Below are positions 12,001 through 22,776 of a stretch of DNA of 64,000 nucleotides, one piece after another. The translations under genes and the position numbers were made by a program. The notes beneath the pieces are model-generated. The model was not told the DNA's origin. It was given only the letters and a program-made list of their open reading frames with translations, and made no database searches. This DNA is from Knufia peltigerae (taxonomy: Eukaryota > Ascomycota > Eurotiomycetes > Chaetothyriales > Trichomeriaceae): positions 124,001 through 188,000 of the forward strand of contig JAPDRN010000033.1 of NCBI GenBank assembly GCA_030247855.1. Reading direction: 5' to 3'. Within the stretch, counting starts at the first letter, position 1; every line of letters begins with the position of its first letter.

Positions 12001-14431
12001 CGTGTCGGAGAAGGCTGATGCTGATATAGACGTGTCACTGCGACCCCCCAGACCACACTCTCCCACGAGCTCGACAGAAGATGTGTCACTGATTGGATCA
12101 GGGCAAGGATACAAGGAAGAGAGACCAATTCTGGAAACACCGAGGCGGAAGCCTTCACCCGTCGAGTCCACCTCAAAGGATCGTTCATCGGCATTGTTCA
12201 ACTCCTCTCCGGCGATGCCAACGCCAATCGACACCAGGGTTGGAGAGAGAAGCCCTGCAACCATGTCAAGCCCTCTCCGTCGAAGCCCAAGCATTCACGG
12301 TCATCATCTCAGTCGAGAGGAGCTGAGGCACAAAGCCAAATCGCCGCATACTCTAGGGCCAAACGACATGTTAGCGTCGAGTCCCCTCGGTAGGTCCGTC
12401 CCGACGGAGGTCAAACCGACGGCATTCGAAGCTCAAAATGGCGATCGTTCATTCTCACCACGTAACTCGCTCAACACCATTCGTGAGGAGACGGCAGATG
12501 TTAATCCGAGGGCTACTCAGACGCACCCATTTGCAGGACCGCCCATTTCACTGCCACCACAGTCTCGATCGGAGAACAACCGGTTGATGGGGGCCGGGGT
12601 GGTGGGCATGATGGCACGTGATCTGGGACCCGCCAAATCTCTTGGCAACAGCAAATCGCGGACTTCGTCGTTGCGCAGTTTGCGCGGCTCTTCCGATCAA
12701 CTCGACCACTCCGGGCACAGTCCTCCACCCACTAAGTCCGTGCATGATCAAGATCCAGGCAAGGCTGTCTCCCGCGATAGGGACATGGCAGACGTCTATG
12801 TGAGTATCCAAACCACACGCCGCCCCCAATGACGCGTTTCAAGTTGCTGACCATCATCTGCACAGGATGGCTATGGCTCCTACCCAGGCAGCCCCAAGTC
12901 GCCGACACGACCACCTAGCATCCGCCGCCGACAAAGTATGCAACAGATCAAGGACCTCGAGGCAAGGCTGGATCAACTCGCCTCTGAAAACCGCGCTCTA
13001 GCGGAAGCCAAGATGATGGCCGAGCAGTCCCTGGAGCATGCCCACTTTGAGCGTAACCAGGCGGAGCGATCAATGAATGTCCCGGATGATACAACGGGTC
13101 AATTACAAGAGAGGGACGCGGAAATCGCGCGGCTGAAGGAACAGATAGCTGACTTGGTTGCCACCCACGAGAACCTGAGACGAGAGCACGAACAAAGCCT
13201 GGCTACTCTGCAGCAAGATCACGAGTATGCGCAGAACCAATGGCAGGAATCATCTCGGGAGCTCGAAGCACTGCGTTCTCGTCATGCCGAACTGTCGAAT
13301 GGTATGGAGTCAATTGTGAGACACGAGATCGATACGGCGCTTGCGGAAAAGGATGCCCAAGTCCAACAACTGCGGCAAGACCTCGAGGAGGCACGGGAAA
13401 AGATCCGAGAATTGCAGTCCCAAATCCTCAAAAAGGGTGCCGACAACGTGATTGATTTCCACGATGAAGACTACTTTGACGGGGCTTGCCAGAACCTGTG
13501 TCAACAGGTGCAAGGCTGGGTGCTCAGGTTCTCCAAGTATAACGATCTCAAGATGTGCCGGACCACCAACGAAGTGCGCGATGAGAAAGTGGTGGACCGA
13601 TTCGACAATGCCATCCTCGATGGGTCAGAGGTGGACGTTTATTTAGCCGACCGTGTCAAACGTCGCGATGTTTTCATGTCGGTCGTGATGACCATGATCT
13701 GGGAATATGTCTTCACCAGGTATCTCTTTGGCATGGACCGTGAGCAACGCCAAAAGTTGAAGCAGCTGGAAAAGAATCTCGCCGAAGTTGGGCCTGCGAG
13801 TGCGGTGCACCAGTGGAGAGCTCTGACGCTCACTTTGCTCTCGAAACGTGAGAGCTTTAAAGCATTACGGGAGAATGACACGGAGGCCGTCGCCATTGAG
13901 ATTTTCAGCACCCTGTCGAGATTCCTCCCTCCACCACAACATCTGGAAGAACAGATCATCGGCTCGCTGCGGAACGTCATGCACACGGCGGTAGATCTCT
14001 CGATCGAAATGCGTACGCAAAGGGCGGAGTATATCATGCTGCCACCACTGCAGCCGGAGTATGACACCAACGGCGACCTTGCCCGCAAAGTGTATTTCAA
14101 TGCGAGCCTGATGAATGAGAGAAGCGGCGAAACCACGAGTAATGAAGAGCTGGAGCGAAACAAGGCTGTGGTTCGTATGGTACTGTTTCCGCTTGTGGTG
14201 AAGAAGGGCGATGACAATGGGGTTGGTGATGACGAAATCGTTGTCTGTCCAGCACAGGTCCTGATCGCCCGGCCAGACAAGGGAAAGAGGGCCAAGAGCT
14301 CACGAGTGGCCAGTGGAGGCAGCGTGGGCGATCGAATGATGGTACAGCAAGATGCACGAAGTCTTGGAGCCATCAGCACTCAAAGCCTGGGTGCCATGAG
14401 CGGGATTGAGGCCAACGATAACATGTTTTAG
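2..14431 (+). CDS. Involucrin-repeat / leashin-like giant protein, 5'-truncated
   Basis: The reading frame is open to the left edge, so the start lies upstream; the first in-frame ATG (23) is internal. Exon 1 (2-12799) joins exon 2 (12866-14431) across a 66-nt GTGAGT..CACAG intron, giving about 4,787 visible residues. Almost all of it is disordered and rich in Ser, Glu, Pro and Lys. About 19 lysine modules (acidic-acidic-Trp, then KK[SG]KKDKKKK) lie between 4951 and 11480. A coiled coil (12938-13430) precedes a globular C-terminal domain (about 13450-14280; DFHDEDYFDGACQNL to QVLIARPD) that I recognise as conserved in fungal 'involucrin repeat' proteins. Leashin (Lah) proteins that tether Woronin bodies to septa have this build: very long repetitive spacer, conserved end. 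That role is inference. The protein should be a cytoplasmic/septal scaffold, not an enzyme. Confidence 0.85.
4951..11480 (+). repeat. About 19 degenerate lysine-rich modules in the giant protein
   Basis: Modules start near 4951, 5541, 5906, 6167, 6626, 6848, 7466, 7706, 7964, 8795, 9147, 9365, 10000, 10197, 10549, 10738, 10947, 11370 and 11443. The consensus is an acidic pair, Trp, 2-6 residues, KKSKKDKKKK, then often RQS. Spacers of roughly 60-270 residues are acidic and not conserved. This is a protein-level repeat; the DNA copies are diverged. Confidence 0.8.
7133..7237 (+). repeat. 15-bp coding minisatellite, 7 units (VETPA/VETPS)
   Basis: Seven head-to-tail 15-bp units (cctgcggttgagact and close variants) encode repeated V-E-T-P-[AS]. 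The unit is a multiple of three, so copy-number change keeps the frame. Neighbouring units differ by 1-3 bases, which points to recent expansion. Confidence 0.9.
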
Positions 14432-15141
14432 GGGAGGGTTGTTTGTGATGTTCTGCTGTATATTCTAATATGGGCATGGCAAGGGACGTACGTGGATATG
14501 GCTGTCCGTTTACCACGTTGGGCGAGGTTCTCATGAGTTACGAATTTCCTTTGCATCTACTTCTACAGGGCACATTAGACAGTGTACAGCAAATTTGTGT
14601 TCCACCGAGACTCCAGGGAATGTTCGGGCGATACGAGATGTTCATACAGCATCTTTGAACTGTACCGTTGGTACTCGGGTATTTAGCGTCTGTTGACTGT
14701 AGATGATAAAAGTGTTGAGCAGTTAGCCAAGTTGTATCTGAGCCAAATTCTTCGAAATATCTTCTCTCATCGGCCACCTTGAAGCTACGAAGACGACGAT
14801 GGTGATTAATTATGAATGTGGTCTCTAGAGATGTTAATGTTATTGTCTTGTCTATATTTGTACTAGCAAAAGTCGTTGAAGAGTCACTCACGTCATAGGC
14901 GTTTTTTACTATCAATTACCTCGATTGACATTCTCTCAAACCAAAGACACAAAACAATGAAGAACTCTGGGGATATATCTTGATACCTTTCTTAGACTTT
15001 TGTTGGGCTGTGAAATTATCACCTCTTTACCTTTGGCCATTACTTACCCTTCAACCTGGAGGAGGTATCTTCAGACATTTACCCAGCACAGTATCTGGCT
15101 ATCTCTCACCTGCGCATCACCCACTCACCCACCCCATATCA
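14432..15141. other. Intergenic: 3' UTR of the giant gene and CorA promoter
   Basis: No supported gene. The frame of the next gene stays open upstream to 14980, but it begins with TTG and encodes no conserved sequence. The stretch just before the CorA start (about 15080-15140) is pyrimidine-rich, as is common in fungal promoters and leaders. Confidence 0.6.
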
Positions 15142-17856
15142 ATGCACCCTCTCCCTCCTCCCAACAGAGGCCAACCCTCCCAGCATCCTACAAATAGGTC
15201 ACGCGATCCTACCCCCTCGAGACCAAATCCTTCCTCTGCCGCCCAGGACCAGTCCACCACCAATCCAGATGGCAAAAAGAAGAAGAAACACAGGGGTGGC
15301 AAGAAGAGGAGGACTCGACGACAGTCTTTTATTGCCCCGTCAGAAACATCAGCTATTCAGAGCGTCGGTGATGGGCCTCACGACGATCCCTTGATTGAAG
15401 AGTCTCAGCTTGTTGCCACATCCTCCTCCGCCAGACGACCCTTTTACCAGAATCCACAGGGAAACCTGAGCGGTGCGAGCGTGGATAGTGAGGCCCTTCT
15501 TGACCACCGAGCGCAGCCAATTCTGCGGCCCAGGAGAGACAGCAGATTGACCACCAACCTCTTTGCAACCTCATACCGCAGCAGTGCCTTTCCCAGACCT
15601 GAAGCTCTCACGCGGAGGCGACATCGCAGCCAGCAAGACACCACCAGCCTTCCTGACTCGGACATCGAAGCCGCTACTGATCGGACGCCGTTGATCGCCA
15701 GCGAGTCGCAGAAGAAGAGTCCGGCTGAGGCAGGTTACGGTCTGTTTCGGAGAAAGTCACACACTTCTACCATCTCGTCGTCGTCGCGAAAACAGAAGAA
15801 GCGTCTCAATGTCAACGGCGCTTCTTATCCCAAGGGCGATCAGGACTACGATGTCAACAACCCTCCATCCGTGCCTCCGAGTCCTACACTCGAGCCACAC
15901 TATGGTGACGTGATGGTCCACGACGGCAGCTTCCTCACTCGATCTCCCGATAGTCGAAGGCCGGCACTGGATATGAACAAGGATGTTTTGATTGATATTG
16001 AGGATGATCGGAACCAGGATCCTAATTCAGCCCCTCCGAGCCCAAGACTGCGGCCTGAGGGCATTTCGCGTCATCTCAGCGTCGAAGGCGACGTTTGTTT
16101 TCCCGGAGACGAGGTTTCAGAGGCGGGTGACTACTATAACCACACCCAGACAACTGGTCCTCCTGCTGGTGGCGGACGGAGGAAACGCCGAGAGCGGGAG
16201 TGGCCTCAACTCTGGGTGCTTGACGAATGGAGCCGCATTGAGAAGGAGGCAAGAGATGCTGGGGAACGAAGGGCGAAGAAAATCAGCGAACCTGTATTTG
16301 TGGAAGGACGGTTGCGTCCGGTCAAGAATGCCTGGCACCGCATCGAAGAAGACCGCCAGTATCGATACACCTACTTCAACGAGGAGTTTGAGAGCACCAT
16401 CCACGCCGAAACGATCTCCGAGTTGGTACAGCCTGGAGGCTCTTTCCGCGAATTGTTCATCCCCGACCCGCCAGAGCTCATTGACTCGAGCAGCAGTGAG
16501 GATGAAGATCATACGGCCGCGAGCCAGACGCTGGACAATTCGAGCACGATACACAGTCCCAAAAGTGCAAACGGCACGGCGGGACCCGCTGGCATGTCGA
16601 ATCTCTCCGAGGCCGTGAGGTCGAGACTTGATGTCGACAAGGGGCCCAGGAGAGCTTCAAATTCACCATCACCGCAAAAGAAGACACCACCAACGCGCGC
16701 CCCGAAGCCAAAGAAGTACGGGCCTCGACCTACATTTTGGCTCGACGTCACTTCCCCAACCGAACAGGAAATGCGAGTGCTTTGTAAGACTTTCGGGATT
16801 CATGCACTCACCTCGGAAGATATCATGATGCAAGAAGCACGCGAAAAGGTCGAGCTGTTCCGCAACTACTACTTCATCAACTACAGGACTTTTGAGCAGG
16901 ACCCTCAGAGCGAAGATTATCTCGAACCCATCAACATGTACATGTGTGTGTTCCGCCATGGCATCCTGACCTTTCACTTCTCTCAGATCCCTCATCCAGC
17001 TAACGTCCGGCGGAGGATTCGGCAGCTGTCGGACTACTTGATCCTCAGTGCCGACTGGATTTCGTATGCCATCATCGACGATATCACCGACGTGTATCAA
17101 CCTTTGATCACGGGCATCGAGCAAGAAGTCGATGTCATTGACGACCAGATTCTCAAGTCGTTCCAAAATACGAACGAGCTCGCCGGCGACCATGGTGCCA
17201 AAAAGCATCATGAGAAGGACAAGGAGAGAGACGAGCCGGAGATCAGTGGTATCGACATGCTGTTGAGAATCGGTGAATGCCGCAAGAAGGTCATGACACT
17301 CTACCGACTGCTGGGCACCAAGGCCGATGTCATCAAGGGTTTCGCGAAGCGCTGCAATGAACAATGGGAGGTTGCGCCCAAGTCTGAGATTGGCTTGTAC
17401 TTGGGTGATATTCAGGATCATATTCTGACCATGACTGGGAACTTGTCGCATTACGAAACCCTTTTGTCTAGAGCGCACGGCAATTATCTCGCTCAAGTCA
17501 GCATCCATATGAACGAGAGACAGGAAAAGGTATATTCTATCAGTTCATTTCTTCCCGGAGCGTACGCTGACCGTCAACAGACCTCCGACGTGCTAGGCAA
17601 GCTGACAGTTCTAGGAACCATTGTTTTGCCGATGAATATAGTGACAGGTCAGTAGTGGTGGAATCATGCAGGCCCTAGCAGGACGAAGTGTTGTTCTTTG
17701 CTGACTCGAATTGTCTCAGGCATGTTTGGAGGCAATTTCAAGGTTCCAGGTCAAGAAGTGGACAATCTCAATTGGTTCTGGGGCACCACTGCGGCTTTGG
17801 CCGTGTTTGGACTGTTTTGCTTCTTTTATTGTAAAAAGGTGTTTAAGATAGTCTGA
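15142..17856 (+). CDS. CorA-type Mg2+ transporter (Mnr2/Alr-like)
   Basis: Probable Mg2+ channel/transporter of the vacuolar or plasma membrane. Exons 15142-17529, 17581-17647 and 17720-17856 give 863 residues; introns are 51 and 72 nt. The start is ATG 15142 (MHPLPPP). Residues 1-400 are disordered, with a basic KKKKKHRGGKKRR patch. The cytoplasmic CorA funnel follows: WPQLWVLDEW at about 350, then RPTFWLDVTSPTEQEM, SEDIMMQEAREK and a long helical region. TM1 is VLGKLTVLGTIVLPMNIVTG and TM2 is WFWGTTAALAVFGLFCFFY, close to the C-terminus as in the family. The loop after TM1 reads GMFGGNFKVPG, so the hallmark Gly-Met-Asn is Gly-Gly-Asn here. The first intron is in frame and stop-free, so its retention would only insert 17 residues before TM1. 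Confidence 0.88.
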
Positions 17857-18412
17857 GGGTTGTCAAAAGACTTTGGGGATGGTTACCTCTTGATTAGAGA
17901 GGTGACGAGCATACAATAACCACTTTCTTGGATCAATTGGTGGAGAATACCTGGCCTTTCTTTTGGTTTGGATGATGCCTACAGAATGTAGGAGGATCCT
18001 ATAACAACAAAGTACCGTGCTGTCGTCGTTGAGATGGTGTTGAGAATGGAGCGAAGCAAGCACATATATCACGAAAGCCTGGTGGTTTGGATTACTTGTC
18101 GGTCGTGTCGGACAGAGCCTTAGAACGATACATGGCCGGGTAGCATTGGAGTGGTTTATCAGGCTGTCGAGTTTGTTTTTCTGTGCCGGTCTTTGCAAAT
18201 CTTTTTAGGCCTGTTACTCGCATAACTCACGCATGAAGTTTCAACGCAGACAGTCACCCTATTTAGGTAGGTATATTATCATGAAATGAGGGTTGACGAG
18301 GCTGAATTTGTCTGCAAAAAAACCAAATGCTCCCCTCGAACCCCCAAAATAGATTGTATGGACGATTAAAAAGCATCTAGACATCTAGACATCTAGGATC
18401 TATACATCTACC
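17857..18412. other. Convergent 3' intergenic region
   Basis: Lies between the tail-to-tail ends of the CorA gene and the minus-strand sugar permease. It contains both 3' UTRs and a short tandem octamer at 18374-18397. I see no coding pattern. Confidence 0.6.
18374..18397. repeat. Tandem octamer catctaga x3
   Basis: Three consecutive copies of catctaga, the last ending in g. It is a small microsatellite-like repeat in the 3' intergenic region. Confidence 0.85.
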
Positions 18413-20159
18413 CTAGGTTGTCTTGACTTCTTCTACGTCCACCTCGTTAGACTGAGACGGAGACTGCGACCGCGGGTACGAGTCCGGTCGAGGAGACGTC
18501 GTTGTTTCTGTTCCTCCACTTGTGTGTTCCACGTGTACACCGGTGGCCACTTTGGTAGGAGAGTCCAGATTATTCAACAATTCTCTCCCCTTGGCCGTGG
18601 CGGCCTCGCCGCCGACCTTGGCACTTTCCCCGTCGAAGCAGACGGCGATGGTCTCCAGGGTGTGCCCCTTCGTTTCGATGTAGAAGAAGTACACGACTAC
18701 GGATTGGATGACCAACCAAAAGATGTAACAGAGGTACCATTTCCACTCGATGTTGGACAGGGCCACCGGGTTGACGTAATTCGAGAAGAAGGACCCGGCG
18801 GCGACACTCAGCAACATGATGGTGAGGTAGCGAGAGCGCAGATAGAACGGACTGATCTCGACCACGTAGCCGATCAACAAGCCCGACCAGGCAAAGTTGT
18901 AGAACAGGTTGAAGACAAAAATGAGGGCGATGACCGCCCGGCCCGCCGCGGCCGTCCCCGTGGTCTGGGACTGCTGGCTGGCCACGGTCCACCCGGTCAT
19001 GGCGAGGCACATGCCGAACGTGGCGGTTAGGAACAGGGGGCGGCGGCCGAACCTGTCGACCGTGAAGGCCATGCCCGTCGCGACGGTCATGTTGAAGATG
19101 GTGATGCACCCGTTGATGATGAGCTGCGTGTCCGAGTCCGTGATGCCGATCTGGTTCAGGACCAAGAATATGTAGTAGCTGACGATGCTCGCGCCCGCCG
19201 TCTGAGAGAATATCCCGGCGGTGACGACGATGAGGAGTCGGTGTCGGTTGCCCCTGGTGGACCACATCTCCGAGATGCCGTGGCTGGCAAACTCCTTTTC
19301 CAGCTCCATGGTCTCGAGGACTTCTTGGTACTCGCTCTCGACGAACTCCTGGCCCGAGGCGGGGCCGTGGAAGCGCTGGAAGATCTTCTTCGCCGTCTCG
19401 TGCCTCCCCTTGACGATGTGGTACCGGGGACTCTCGGGCACCAACCAGATCAGGAACAGTTGGATGACCGACGGGAAGGCCTGCAGGATGCTGGGGGTCT
19501 TCCACGACCAGTCGCTCTTCATCTTCAGCGTGCCGTACGTCGTCCAACTGGCGATGATGGACCCGAGGTACCACAGCGTGTTGTAGATGGTCGTCAGCCG
19601 GGCCCGGTACTGAGGGTGCGAGAGCTCGGTGATGAGCATGGGCGAACAGCTCTGCGTGTAGACTATGCCGAGGCCGATGATGAACCGGGCCGCGATGAAC
19701 ATGCCGATGTTGATCGACACGGTCTGCAGGATGACCCCGAGAAAGATCAGTGAGCTGCCCAGGAGAATGGTCCATTTGCGTCCGATGTGGTCGGCGAGGA
19801 AGGGCACCAAGGGTAATCCCACGACCTGGCCAACTGAGAAGATGGCATTAAGCAGGCCCAGCGTCGACGCCGATGGGCGGTCGAATGCATCTCGCCAATA
19901 GCTCAAGGTTTGCAGACCGTTCACTGAAGTAACGTATCGTCAGTCAGTCAGCTAGCTGGGGCAGATGTCCGAAATTCGAGGACGGGTACACACTCATCGA
20001 TCCATCGTAGCCGTTTGTCGCCGAGGAGAGTAGCAGTATCGCGCACAAGAAATGGAGGTGGATCAAGGCACCATTCTTGTACCACGTCACTTGAGGATAC
20101 TGTCTACAACCGACGACGACGTGCTCGGGCGTCGAGCTTCCAGAAAACAGGCGCACCAT
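18413..20159 (-). CDS. MFS sugar porter (lactose permease/hexose transporter type)
   Basis: Twelve-helix plasma-membrane H+/sugar symporter, by family. Exon 1 is 20159-19994 and exon 2 is 19923-18413; removing the 70-nt intron (GTGTGT..TTCAG) restores the family sequence NGYDGSMMNGLQ. Length is 558 residues. Motifs are DHIGRKWTI in loop 2-3, ARFIIGLG, PESPRY after TM6, DRFGRRPL in loop 8-9 and ETKGHTLE at the end, followed by a Ser/Pro-rich tail. The first ATG is uncertain: an additional upstream intron near 20105 is possible, because the first 25 residues do not resemble relatives. Exon 2 is very GC-rich and so carries long spurious ORFs on both strands. It is divergent from the dioxygenase gene. 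Confidence 0.85.
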
Positions 20160-21196
20160 CTCAACTTGCTGTCCACGGCCCGTAGGAGTGCTGTGTGTGT
20201 ATCGGTCAAGGGAAAGGTCAGGGATCCAGGCTCCTTTGTACTCTCATTGCCCCGGGTCGGCTGTCGGGAAACCACAAACTAGGTCAGCTGCGACCTCCAC
20301 ACTTTTGGACTCGAAAACTTGGAGATATGCGAGATCTGTACGCGAGAAATCTGACAAAGGCACCAACACTGAAGAGAGCAGCATTGGATTTTGTCGTTGT
20401 AGTCGCACTGTGGACCGGTACCAAAGCCTTTGACGAGTCCTTATTGGAGCGCGTGATGTGCATGGTATTCTCGATTGACGACTTGGTATCTCATCATATT
20501 GCTCCAGCTTGTGTCCTCCTCCATGGCTCCAATGGGCGTCGTCTGAAGTTCGTGAGTCGACGGTATCGGATCCCGCCTTGGTAGAGTTGTGGCGGCGCAG
20601 CGGCGAGTGGCCGATGCTATTGCTAGTCAAATGTCTGAAAGGATGAGATAGCTTCTCTGTTGAACTTCTCCGTTGGGAAAGATTTGCATCTTTTCGCAAG
20701 TCACGGGCAAAGCAATGCCATGTCTGGGATCCATATTGCCATAGCCTATGCATTTGGCAGACAATGTAATTGAGTCCTGTGGTCGGGTAAGGAGGGTCTG
20801 TTGAATGAGGAGAGATGGTGATAGGTTGGGCGAGTATATCGACTGTGTCCCCGACAAACAATTACCCCATGGGACGGTCATTAGGCTAAATTAGTTGGTC
20901 AATGGGGCCCAGGTTACTGGGTTTTGAATACCTATTACCGTCGGTTAGAACATCACGCATGCATGTACCAAGACATTTGTTAGCCTGCCTGGAAGACATT
21001 ACACGTACATTGTGTTCATAGACTGGAGCTATGAAGACACCAGAAGTTGCCGTCTCTGCCGAACTTCGTACTCGGCGTGTGACTCGGTTTGAGAGACTTG
21101 TATCACAATCGCTCGTGCATCCCATAAACCCCTGATTTTTCTCTCTCACAACAAGCTTTTCTCATTCCGTTATCTCGTTTGACATAACGCTCGACC
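20160..21196. promoter_or_regulatory. Shared divergent promoter region (sugar porter / PhyH)
   Basis: About 1 kb separates the two start codons. It contains a 205-codon minus-strand open frame (20861-20244) with no recognisable domain, which I do not call. A CCG-N6-CCG pair lies at 21050-21061. Confidence 0.5.
21050..21061 (+). promoter_or_regulatory. Candidate Zn2Cys6 site CCG-N6-CCG upstream of PhyH
   Basis: ccg tctctg ccg, about 135 bp before the dioxygenase ATG. Direct CGG/CCG triplets with fixed spacing are typical targets of fungal binuclear zinc-cluster proteins. A single copy could be chance. Confidence 0.25.
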
Positions 21197-22276
21197 ATGG
21201 CACCTTCAGCTACGGGTGAGCAGCCTGCAGGGAGGTCGAGATATGCTCATGGAGCATTGATCCCCGACGTCGAGAAACATGGTGACAACCCGGTCATCAT
21301 TCGCCTGAGCGACGAAGAGCTTCACTCAGGAGAAACAAAGTCCGACACGATACAGGAATGCCTCCGGTACTTTCACAGAGACGGCTTTGTGGTCATGGAA
21401 AATGCGATCGATGGAAACCTGGTTGATCGACTGTACCAGCGGATGGTCCGGGATAACGAAGAATTCCTGAAGAGAAAGCACATGCACTGGAACCAGGGTG
21501 CTTCGACTGGGAACGTCAGCCAGATCCCTCCCTTGACACCAGAATGGCTTGATCGAGACTTTTACGCCAATCCGCATATGATCCGCGTGGTGGAAAATCT
21601 TCTCGGACCAAAACCTGAGCTTCGTTTCATTAATAGCAACGTCGCTTGTCCAGGAGGCACCGGTCGTCAAGCTGTCCACAGCGACGTCAATCACGCCTAT
21701 CCTGAAATTCCTTTTGGAATCGTCATGAACATTTATCTCCAAGATTCAGATGCCGAAAACGGAGTGACAGAAGTCTGGTGTGGGACACACAATGCGTATC
21801 CTCAAAGTGAGCAGCAGGTCACGCCGGCCAAAGGATGGATCAAAAAGGAGTATCTCCAGAGGCAAGCAAAGGTAAAACCACCTGTGCAACCAAAAGTCAA
21901 AAAGGGCAGCATCTGTTTCCGGGATCTTCGGCTGTGGCATGCTGGGATGCCGAACAAGATTGATCGTCACCGCATCATGTTGGCCGTCGATTATTTTGCA
22001 CAATGGTATCAGTGTCCCATGACGACAAAATTGCCATTGTCAATGAAAGCCAAAATCGAACAAGAATGGAAAGGTATATCGACCGAAGGAGTGGAGTGGG
22101 TTGAGGGAGACCTGAACAGCCTGGACGTGCCATTCTATCTGAACATGACACAGGATCCGTCACAGTACCTACTCCAGACCGAAAACGGATTTCAAGACCC
22201 CATTGGTCGCCAAACTGGGAAATATGTCTTTGATACTGCCAAAGTGACCGAGCAGAATTACTGGACCCCGGAGTGA
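21197..22276 (+). CDS. Phytanoyl-CoA dioxygenase (PhyH) family protein
   Basis: Fe(II)/2-oxoglutarate-dependent oxygenase, by family. A single exon of 359 codons starts in a good context (accATGg). The iron facial triad is visible: His161 and Asp163 in AVHSDVNH, and His248 in RLWHAGMPN. Arg259 in HRIMLAVD is placed to bind 2-oxoglutarate. The beta-strand GIVMNIYLQDSDAENG fits the double-stranded beta-helix core. There is no C-terminal PTS1 (ends YWTPE), so peroxisomal import by that route is not indicated and the substrate need not be phytanoyl-CoA. Fungal members often act in secondary or aromatic metabolism. A VAO-type oxidase follows on the same strand 500 bp downstream, so the two could share a pathway; this is inference. 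Confidence 0.88.
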   Translation: MAPSATGEQPAGRSRYAHGALIPDVEKHGDNPVIIRLSDEELHSGETKSDTIQECLRYFHRDGFVVMENAIDGNLVDRLYQRMVRDNEEFLKRKHMHWNQGASTGNVSQIPPLTPEWLDRDFYANPHMIRVVENLLGPKPELRFINSNVACPGGTGRQAVHSDVNHAYPEIPFGIVMNIYLQDSDAENGVTEVWCGTHNAYPQSEQQVTPAKGWIKKEYLQRQAKVKPPVQPKVKKGSICFRDLRLWHAGMPNKIDRHRIMLAVDYFAQWYQCPMTTKLPLSMKAKIEQEWKGISTEGVEWVEGDLNSLDVPFYLNMTQDPSQYLLQTENGFQDPIGRQTGKYVFDTAKVTEQNYWTPE

Positions 22277-22776
22277 GCTATTTGAGGGGGTTGGTGTTGA
22301 AGGCGTAGGTCGGCAAATCTGTTGCTCCTTGGGTCTCGCAAAAACCCCCCCTAGAAATCCAAGTCCGGTGCACGACTTTTAGGCCTAGTCAGCGCCCGCG
22401 GGCTCGGTGTGGCTTGGTAGTGTAGCATAGGGCTAGGCACAATCAGCCTCGCTGGAGGAAGGAGTTGGCGGGGCTTCTGGCCGCAGTCAGGAGAAACTGG
22501 GATGTATATGGTAAATGTGGGGTTGGGTCCAGGCTGGTGAGGCATGTATTGGGGTAGATGCCACTGCCCCAATTGGAGCTGGAGGCTGGAGTGTGCGTGG
22601 AACACTCCATCTCCATGCTTCTGGCCAAGTCGGGATTCTTTCGATGATTGATAGAAGTCTTCATTATAACCTTGTCCCTTTCTTTGGCAACGCCTTATTG
22701 CAGAGGTCGTCAATCCGTATAACAGGCAGTTTGAAGATTTCGTTTGGCCAACTGTGTCTTGTTTCTGGAAGCAGAA
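22277..22776. other. Intergenic, PhyH 3' UTR and VAO promoter
   Basis: Five hundred bases with no supported gene. Short open frames are present on both strands but lack conserved sequence. Confidence 0.6.

Noticed and set aside
14980..15141. Extended N-terminus of the CorA frame
   Set aside because: Begins with TTG and encodes no family sequence; ATG 15142 is the first good start.
18570..19775. 401-codon minus-strand ORF overlapping the sugar porter
   Set aside because: Second frame of a GC-rich exon; rich in His/Arg/Pro and without motifs, while the porter frame has all MFS signatures.
20244..20861. 205-codon minus-strand ORF in the divergent promoter
   Set aside because: No domain, no signal and no credible exon partner; could be a lineage-specific gene but the sequence gives no support.
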